Positions 3,101 to 6,005 of a DNA stretch of 6,005 bases are shown in pieces. The notes below the pieces were generated by a model, which was not told where the DNA came from, did no database searches, and worked only from the letters and a program-made list of their open reading frames with translations. The DNA lies in the NCBI GenBank assembly GCA_028275425.1, contig JAPWUT010000111.1:1-6005 (forward strand). The letters are read 5' to 3'. The position numbers were made by a program, and so were the translations under genes. The stretch's first letter is position 1; every line of letters starts with the position of its first letter. This DNA comes from Anaerolineae bacterium (GTDB lineage Bacteria; Chloroflexota; Anaerolineae; SpSt-600).

Positions 3101-6005
3101 TCTCGCGCCGCTTTTTCTCCTGTTGGAACAGGAGAGCATTTTGAATAGCAACAGCGGCCTGGCCTGCTACCGTGACCAAGAAATTCAAGTCTGTAACATC
3201 AAAAGCATTCTCCCGCTCGTAGCTCTGGACAACCATAACCCCAATGGCTCTATCGCCGACGATTAGAGGAACGCCGAGCCAGGAAAGAGCTTTCCTGCCT
3301 ATTAATTGTGCTCCCTCAAGCTCTTTTATGCGCTCCTCCACTTTGTTAGGGAGGAAGAGAGGCTCCTGTGTCCTAATGATGTATTCGGTGAGGCCAGAGC
3401 CCGCTTTTCTGCTGCCCACTTTTCTCCTCTTCCCTTCATCAACGTAGTAGGGGAATGAAATCTCGTCCTTTTGGGGGTCATAGAGGGCCACGTAGAAGTT
3501 AGTGGTGTCAATCACGGTGCTCAGGGATTCATGGAGCCTGGAGAAGATTTCTTCCAAGTCAAGGGTTGAGCTTATTGCTTGGCTAATCTCGTTCAGGGCC
3601 GAGAGTTCTCGTATCTTCCTATCCCTTTCGGCAAAGAGCATGGCCCTGGATATAGCTACAGCCGCTACATCGGCCAAGGCTAAAATCAGCCTCTTCTGGG
3701 AAGGGGTGAGGAGGGTATCCAGAACTAAGATTCCGATGACCCCAGCTTCGGTCTTCAAAGGTATGTTGGTAAGCTCTTTTTTGAGGGGGAACAGCCCTTT
3801 TACAACTCGGGGGTCACTTTCGGCATCTTCAGTCTCAAATATTTCCCCAGTCCGGATTACTATGCCAAAGGTTCCTGTGGAGGAGGGAAGCCGGCGATTG
3901 TTGAATTCTTGGATTATCTCTTCAGGAACATTGCGGCTCACAGCTAAACGCAAGGTGTCAGTAGCCCTATCTACAAGGACAATGGAGCCTTCCTTTATCC
4001 CGGCGATGGAGAGGGCTGCATCCAGAGTTATGTTAAGGACTTCTTCAAGGGAAGTAGCCTTGTTCAAGGATTCGCCGGTTCGGGAGAGGAGGGATAGCTC
4101 CTGGAGACGGGCCTGGGCTTCTTGGAAGAGCCGAGCGTTATGGATGGCTATGGATAATTGGTCAGCTATGGTCTCCAGGAAGATTACATCCTCTTCCTCA
4201 AAGGCGTAGGGTTTTTCATCTTCAATGTCCAAGACCCCCACTACTTTATCCCTGATGCGCAGGGGGATGCAGAGCTCGGACTTGGGGTTCCATCCAGGAG
4301 CTGGGATATAATAGGGGTCAAGGGCAGTATCATTAGCCAGGCGAGTGCGGCCTGTCCTGGCCGTCCAACCTATCATCCCCTCGGTTATTTTCTGGCGCCA
4401 GAGGCCAGGTTTGGCTCCTTCGTATATGCTTGTAGAGGCTTTTATGGCCAACTCCTCGCCCTTTTCATCCAGCATGAGTATGGCCACATGTGGGTAGCCG
4501 AAGTGGCGCCTTATAGCTTCTACGGCCATTTGCAGTAGTTCTTCCTCGTTCAAGATGGAGGAGGCTTCACGGGCGACTTGAGCGACGGCTGCTTGCCTGG
4601 CTGCCCTCTTCTGAGCAGCTTGGTAAGCCAAGATGTTTTCCAGTGCTACGGCTGTTTGGGCAGCGAAAGCCTCCAACACTTCCAAAGTTGGCCGGGATGG
4701 AATCCGCCCATCGGCGGGGTCATCTACGCTTATTATCCCAAGGAGCTGGCCTGCGCTGGAATACATGGGGACAAGGAGCATATCATCAGGATGCCATTTG
4801 CCTTCAGGCCATGGTTCTTCTTCGGGGGGCATGGGGAGGAAGGTGTAGGTATGCAAGCCTTTAGCCCACTGTTCCTTCTTGTGGTGGGGGAAGAAATAAC
4901 ATTTTCCCACCCTGTATTCTTCGGTTAGGATGCTTTCAATGGCTTCCAAGGGGTTAGAAACTTTCTTGAGTTCCTCCAAAGCAGGCAGGGGTATTCCGGC
5001 TCCGGCCACCCTCCTTAAGCGTGGGGGCCTGCCTTCTACCACGCTAATGAGGACAGCTCGGAAGCCTGTGGACTCACGGATAGCGTAAGCGGCCTCCTCC
5101 AGCACTTCCTCTAAGGGCCGGTCGGTCCGGAAGGAGCGGCTCAGTTCGGCAAGGGAAGCAAGCTGTTCAGTCCGGCGGGAAGCCAGGAGGCGAGCCTCAA
5201 CCTGCTCCTGGTAACGGAGGGCGTTTCCGATTGCCACTGAGGCTATTGCCGCCATCCTCTCCACAAAGCGGGCATGCTCAGGGGTGAAAGCGTTAAGGGT
5301 TCTGCTCTCCAGGTTTATTATCCCCACAATCTGCTCTTCGTAGAATATGGGGACGGCCATCTCTGAGAGGGTATCCGGTGCCCCCTGGACGTAATCCTTA
5401 TCCTCTCTCACATCTCCTACTATGACCGTTTGGCCGAGTCTGGCTGCCTTGCCGTGTATACCCTCATCAATGCTAAAGCTTTTATCTGTGAAGGCTTCTA
5501 CTATTTCTGGGCTGAAGCCTTTCAAGGCCTTTATGGTGTAGGAGCGGGTATTCCAATCCACCAAGGCCACGTCAACGTAATCGGCTCCTGTGGCCCTTAT
5601 GGCTTCATCGCATATGGCTTGGAATATGGTGTCAAGGCTCAAAGTAGAGCTCAGAGTTTGGGTAAGCCGAGCAATGGCCCCTAATTCCTCAACCTGCCTC
5701 TTAAGCTGGCGCTCGGTGAGGCCATAAAGGCGAGCGTTTTGGAAGGAAATAGCTGTCTGGTCAATAAGGGCCCTGGCCAGATTGATGAAATCGGGGGAGA
5801 AAGACCTCGGCTCTTTCCAAAGAAAGGCGATTACTCCAAAGGTTTCCTCCCCAACCCTCAGAGGGAACATGGCCGCACTTTTCGCCCAAGGGAGAAAATT
5901 AGGTACGATGCCTTTGCCTTTCCCCCTGTCTTCAACAAAAACCGGTTCCCCAAAGGAAAGCAACCTGTATCCTCTCGGTTCAGTTCGCATCCTTAGGACG
6001 ACTTC
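120..6005 (-). CDS. Giant multi-GAF/PAS hybrid sensor histidine kinase with two receiver domains (5' partial)
   Basis: The protein is predicted to sense cytoplasmic signals through stacked GAF and PAS domains, autophosphorylate on a histidine and pass the phosphate to its own receiver domains. From Met 5990, the visible order is partial GAF1 (1-90), GAF2 (118-262), GAF3 (292-457), GAF4 (482-625), GAF5 (647-790), GAF6 (810-957), GAF7 (979-1124), coiled coil (about 1124-1165), GAF8 (1170-1318), PAS (1338-1460), HisKA (1461-1530, His1474), HATPase_c (1575-1690), REC1 (1709-1826) and REC2 (1832-1952). It ends in MAEPWS and TAA at 120-122. The frame is open to the window edge (five extra codons, EVVLR). 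Met 5990 is an unlikely start because it lies inside a GAF fold and the only purine-rich stretch (AAGG) abuts it. No membrane segment is visible, so the seen part is probably cytoplasmic. No neighbouring gene is in view, so operon membership and the target are unknown. The family assignment is firm; the signal sensed is not inferable. Confidence 0.97.
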   Translation of the reverse strand, partial: EVVLRMRTEPRGYRLLSFGEPVFVEDRGKGKGIVPNFLPWAKSAAMFPLRVGEETFGVIAFLWKEPRSFSPDFINLARALIDQTAISFQNARLYGLTERQLKRQVEELGAIARLTQTLSSTLSLDTIFQAICDEAIRATGADYVDVALVDWNTRSYTIKALKGFSPEIVEAFTDKSFSIDEGIHGKAARLGQTVIVGDVREDKDYVQGAPDTLSEMAVPIFYEEQIVGIINLESRTLNAFTPEHARFVERMAAIASVAIGNALRYQEQVEARLLASRRTEQLASLAELSRSFRTDRPLEEVLEEAAYAIRESTGFRAVLISVVEGRPPRLRRVAGAGIPLPALEELKKVSNPLEAIESILTEEYRVGKCYFFPHHKKEQWAKGLHTYTFLPMPPEEEPWPEGKWHPDDMLLVPMYSSAGQLLGIISVDDPADGRIPSRPTLEVLEAFAAQTAVALENILAYQAAQKRAARQAAVAQVAREASSILNEEELLQMAVEAIRRHFGYPHVAILMLDEKGEELAIKASTSIYEGAKPGLWRQKITEGMIGWTARTGRTRLANDTALDPYYIPAPGWNPKSELCIPLRIRDKVVGVLDIEDEKPYAFEEEDVIFLETIADQLSIAIHNARLFQEAQARLQELSLLSRTGESLNKATSLEEVLNITLDAALSIAGIKEGSIVLVDRATDTLRLAVSRNVPEEIIQEFNNRRLPSSTGTFGIVIRTGEIFETEDAESDPRVVKGLFPLKKELTNIPLKTEAGVIGILVLDTLLTPSQKRLILALADVAAVAISRAMLFAERDRKIRELSALNEISQAISSTLDLEEIFSRLHESLSTVIDTTNFYVALYDPQKDEISFPYYVDEGKRRKVGSRKAGSGLTEYIIRTQEPLFLPNKVEERIKELEGAQLIGRKALSWLGVPLIVGDRAIGVMVVQSYERENAFDVTDLNFLVTVAGQAAVAIQNALLFQQEKKRREMALTLREMGELLSSTLDLEAIVNGALDYLKRIVDYDTASLSLLEDNVLRVVAGRGFGEKMEEVLKVTFDPEKNIPFRRMKETLKPVLVADTREEDILDKVVGVERIRSWIGAPLVYKGQVIGQLAVDKEIPGFFTPEDAEAVMIFAGQLAVAIQNARLYQETVTLAQELEERVRQRTAELQQAMEDLARERDMVETLYRITERLTATLDLDRILNEALRMLHEATGAPQGAIMLLDQTGRLIYRAAFGRREPLPKGGKPTPFAVGKGLAGWVIEKKQPVIIPDVTQDSRWIALPSESGMVRKSALAAPLLLGEEALGAILLFHPETNYFTEDHLKLVSAAAAQVAQAINNAELYRLITDQANKLGDMLQEQAAEAYRIQTILSSITDGILVLDEKNTILMLNPSAEEMLGLRGAPLAERPLRDIVSVASDEDRNFVLSFYTDLLIHSRKLKEPGETVSFRVEGPRRVLDVSLVMAPVGRGGAMGTIAVLRDITREAEVDRMKTEFISTVSHELRTPMTSIKGYTDLLFMGVAGPLTEQQKRFLTIIKNNADRLANLVSDVLDISRIESGRVRLNLQAVSLKEVMDEITLAFEHRIREKGLNYTVDIPDDLPPLRADKDRLAQILTNLVCNACQYTPEGGSVLVTARAVGDMVQIDVKDTGIGIAPEDLPRIFDRFFRADHPMVRDTAGTGLGLSITKAFVEMHGGRIWVQSELGKGSTFSFTIPIAVEEKAEEIPVQALPKEEKKGKILVVEDDQDVAELIRHSLEAEGYEVTIALTGKDALWLAQELKPDLITLDIRLGDMDGFELLEQLKKGEATASIPVIVVSVVAEPEKGFALGAADYIVKPFEEERLILSIRGILEALDGGRYNKILVVDDEPDVVSWLVEALSKYNFKVRGVYSGEEALRAVKEDEPHLILLDLKMPGMDGYEVLRRLRADQSTRHIPVIVITASPVDKEKTRVKVLGLGAKRFLVKPFSIETLVGEIKRVMAEPWS
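135..497 (-). other. Receiver domain 2 (Asp1882), canonical, C-terminal
   Basis: Residues about 1832-1952. It reads KILVVDDEPDVVSWLVEAL, with acidic pair Asp1838/Asp1839. The phosphoacceptor is Asp1882 (codon 345-347) in LLDLKMPGMDG, followed by Thr1912 in VIVITAS and Lys1936-Pro1937 in FLVKPF. It is a complete, consensus receiver that ends the protein almost immediately, so no effector domain follows. It could hand phosphate to a separate HPt protein, bind a partner, or act as a phosphate sink (inference). Confidence 0.96.
513..866 (-). other. Receiver domain 1 (Asp1759), atypical around the active site
   Basis: Residues about 1709-1826. It reads KILVVEDDQDVAELI, with Glu1715/Asp1716 as the acidic pair. 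The phosphoacceptor is Asp1759 (codon 714-716) in TLDIRLGDMDG, Ser1789 is the hydroxyl residue, and Lys1808-Pro1809 are the conserved lysine and cis-proline. The residue four after the phosphoacceptor is normally proline but is Gly1763 here. The EKGFALGAADYIVKPF tail is typical of receivers fused behind hybrid kinases. It should still be phosphorylatable because all catalytic residues are present. Confidence 0.93.
921..1268 (-). other. HATPase_c ATP-binding domain
   Basis: Residues about 1575-1690. It holds the N-box QILTNLVCNACQYTP (Asn1589, Asn1593), the G1 box DTGIGI (Asp1621), the F-box IFDRFFR (1634-1640), the G2 box GTGLGLSITK (1651-1660) and the final G-box GKGSTF (1677-1682). No nucleotide-binding box is missing, so the kinase is expected to be active. 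Confidence 0.97.
1401..1610 (-). other. HisKA dimerisation and phosphoacceptor domain (His1474)
   Basis: Residues about 1461-1530. The H-box reads FISTVSHELRTPMTSIKGY, with His1474 encoded by CAC at 1569-1571 (complement). It is followed by the second helix ADRLANLVSDVLDISRIESG. The HELRT motif (Glu1475, Thr1478) matches the E..T pattern linked to phosphatase activity in HisKA kinases, so both kinase and phosphatase activity are plausible (inference). All key residues are intact. Confidence 0.97.
1611..1979 (-). other. PAS domain
   Basis: Residues about 1338-1460. The segment IQTILSSITDGILVLDEKNT followed by ILMLNPSAEEMLGL is the classic PAS start (DG-hydrophobic-D, then N..A..ML G). The end GTIAVLRDITREAE is the standard PAS-to-HisKA junction. 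PAS domains bind small ligands or cofactors or mediate dimerisation. No haem or flavin ligand motif (for example NCRFLQ) is visible. Its position directly before the kinase core suggests that it gates kinase activity. Confidence 0.92.
2037..2483 (-). other. GAF domain 8
   Basis: Residues about 1170-1318. It opens TATLDLDRILNEALRMLHEATGA and reads through GAIMLLDQTGRLIYRAAFG, VGKGLAGWVIEKKQPVIIPDV, the core strands SALAAPLLLGEEALGAILLF and the closing helix QVAQAINNAELYRLI. The G.GLAGWV....P..I.DV pattern is a strong GAF signature. A short helical linker (about 1319-1340) joins it to the PAS domain. Confidence 0.93.
2496..2621 (-). other. Coiled-coil signalling linker between GAF7 and GAF8
   Basis: Residues about 1124-1165 have a charged, heptad-like helical composition containing LEERVRQRTAELQQ. 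The LExRVxxRTAEL pattern is the well-known signalling-helix linker found after HAMP, GAF or other sensor modules and before PAS, GAF or kinase modules. It is expected to transmit rotation or register changes along the dimer. Here it separates the seven upstream GAF units from the GAF8-PAS-kinase block. Confidence 0.75.
2619..3056 (-). other. GAF domain 7
   Basis: Residues about 979-1124. It starts SSTLDLEAIVNGALDYLKRIVDYD. It then has ASLSLLEDNVLRVVAGRGF, the segment KPVLVADTREED, the core strands SWIGAPLVYKGQVIGQLAVD, an F-TPED turn, and the closing helix QLAVAIQNARLYQET. The segment is a close match to the GAF consensus and is followed by a long coiled coil rather than by another GAF start. 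Confidence 0.93.
2632..2651 (-). repeat. GAF closing-helix DNA repeat (copy B)
   Basis: This copy encodes VAIQNAR of the GAF7 closing helix. It matches 4132-4151 at 18 of 20 bases, 5731-5750 (GAF1) at 16 of 20 and 3133-3152 (GAF6) at 15 of 20. All four lie at equivalent positions of the GAF fold. Confidence 0.6.
3120..3563 (-). other. GAF domain 6
   Basis: Residues about 810-957, introduced by QAISSTLDLEEIFSRLHESL. The TTNFYVALYDPQKDEISFPY segment is characteristic of a GAF subfamily in which an ALYD..... ..FPYY..EG core precedes SGLTEYIIRTQEPLFL. The second half carries SWLGVPLIVGDRAIGVMVVQS and the closing helix AAVAIQNALLFQQEKKRRE. The closing helix continues into a charged helical linker that leads directly into the next unit. 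Confidence 0.93.
3621..4052 (-). other. GAF domain 5, more divergent
   Basis: Residues about 647-790. It starts TSLEEVLNITLDAALSIAGIKEGSIVLVD and has the central piece GTFGIVIRTGEIFETEDAESDP. The usual 'SEL.VPL' strand is replaced by ELTNIPLKTEAGVIGILVLDT, and the closing helix is AAVAISRAMLFAERD. The acidic run that normally precedes the closing helix (F..ED...L) is reduced to LTPSQKRLIL. The fold still looks like a GAF, but it departs most from the consensus of the eight copies. It may be a structural spacer rather than a sensor (inference). Confidence 0.82.
4116..4547 (-). other. GAF domain 4
   Basis: Residues about 482-625. It contains NEEELLQMAVEAIRRHFGYP, the central segment ITEGMIGWTARTGRTRLANDT, the core strand pair SELCIPLRIRDKVVGVLDIE, and the closing helix SIAIHNARLFQEA. 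The TEGMIGWTARTG..R..NDT pattern followed by SEL.IPL is the canonical GAF consensus seen in many bacterial hybrid kinases. Cys574 sits in the SELCIPL strand. It is probably structural, and there is no basis for calling it a cofactor ligand. Confidence 0.93.
4132..4151 (-). repeat. GAF closing-helix DNA repeat (copy A)
   Basis: The + strand 20-mer here differs at only 2 of 20 positions from that at 2632-2651, exactly 1500 bases away. It encodes IAIHNAR of the GAF4 closing helix. It is coding DNA inside the kinase gene, so the resemblance reflects the shared domain motif and possibly internal duplication. Confidence 0.6.
4620..5117 (-). other. GAF domain 3, long divergent type
   Basis: Residues about 292-457. 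It begins RPLEEVLEEAAYAIRESTGF and ends with the closing helix QTAVALENILAYQ. It is about 20-30 residues longer than most other units in this protein. The extra length lies in the middle: a basic/histidine patch (FFPHHKKEQWAKG) followed by a proline, glutamate and tryptophan-rich stretch (PMPPEEEPWPEGKWHPDD) before the core strands MLLVPMYSSAGQLLGIISVD. The WHPDD...LLVP...GIISVDDP signature recurs, from memory, in multi-GAF kinases of Chloroflexota. Its ligand is not known to me. Confidence 0.85.
5205..5639 (-). other. GAF domain 2
   Basis: Residues about 118-262. It opens with the repeated linker motif SSTLSLDTIF and the helix AICDEAIRATGADYVDVALVD. It then has the strand/helix segment ending GIHGKAARLGQTVIVGDV, the core strand pair MAVPIFYEEQIVGIINLES, and the closing helix ending AIGNALRYQE. 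The layout is a textbook GAF fold. I see no cysteine in the position used by phytochrome-type GAFs and no cyclic-nucleotide NKFDE motif, so no ligand is proposed. Confidence 0.92.
5724..6005 (-). other. GAF domain 1, C-terminal half only
   Basis: The stretch from the window edge to about residue 89 has the second half of a GAF fold: a short SAAMFPLRVGEETFGVIAF strand pair, an acidic/aromatic turn (RSFSPDF), then the closing helix LARALIDQTAISFQNARLYG. The ending (QNARLY) is the same closing-helix signature seen in the later GAF domains. The first half of the domain must be encoded beyond 6005, which is the main evidence that the gene is truncated here. GAF domains bind small molecules such as cyclic nucleotides, haem or bilins, or act only as dimerisation modules. 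No chromophore-binding residue can be judged in this fragment. Confidence 0.85.

Noticed and set aside
3502..4209. Long + strand open frame (235 codons) antisense to GAF5 and the start of GAF6
   Set aside because: It is fully antisense to well-conserved kinase sequence, is rich in Ser/Arg/Thr as expected of a complement frame, and matches no family I recognise. It is a shadow of the real gene.
120..6005. Phytochrome-like bilin binding or cyclic-nucleotide (NKFDE) binding by one of the GAF domains
   Set aside because: No GAF unit shows the conserved bilin cysteine context or an NKFDE-type motif, so no specific ligand can be assigned.

Overview
The window is filled almost completely by one very long minus-strand gene, whose coding sequence runs from the right edge (6005) down to a TAA stop at 120-122. 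It encodes the C-terminal 1961 residues of a giant soluble-looking hybrid sensor histidine kinase. Residue numbers below count from the Met codon at 5988-5990. That Met is probably not the true start: the frame stays open for five more codons to the window edge, and the protein is already in the middle of a GAF domain there. The N-terminus, the promoter and any membrane anchor therefore lie outside the window.

Domain order in the protein, from right to left on the + strand, is: partial GAF1, six complete GAF domains (GAF2-GAF7), a coiled-coil linker with a classic LEERVRQRTAEL motif, GAF8, a PAS domain, a HisKA dimerisation/phosphotransfer domain (His1474), a HATPase_c domain with all ATP-binding boxes, and two C-terminal receiver domains (Asp1759 and Asp1882). 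The expected scheme is ligand or redox input from the GAF/PAS tower, autophosphorylation at His1474, and phosphotransfer to one or both receivers. No transmembrane segment, HAMP, HPt or DNA-binding output domain is visible, so the downstream partner is unknown.

The 119 bases left of the stop codon are intergenic. They contain two GC-rich hairpins but no gene that I can support. The leftmost resembles a dispersed intergenic palindromic element.

The organism cannot be fixed from one gene. GC content is intermediate (a little over half by eye). Very long multi-GAF hybrid kinases with a GAF of the 'WHPDD-LLVP-GQLLGIISVDDP' type are, from memory, especially common in Chloroflexota (Anaerolineae and relatives), so that phylum is my best inference. 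I see no phage, CRISPR, toxin or transposon genes and no clear undescribed system. The points worth a second look are the GAF array itself, one unusual GAF, an atypical first receiver domain, repeated DNA at GAF junctions and the intergenic palindrome.
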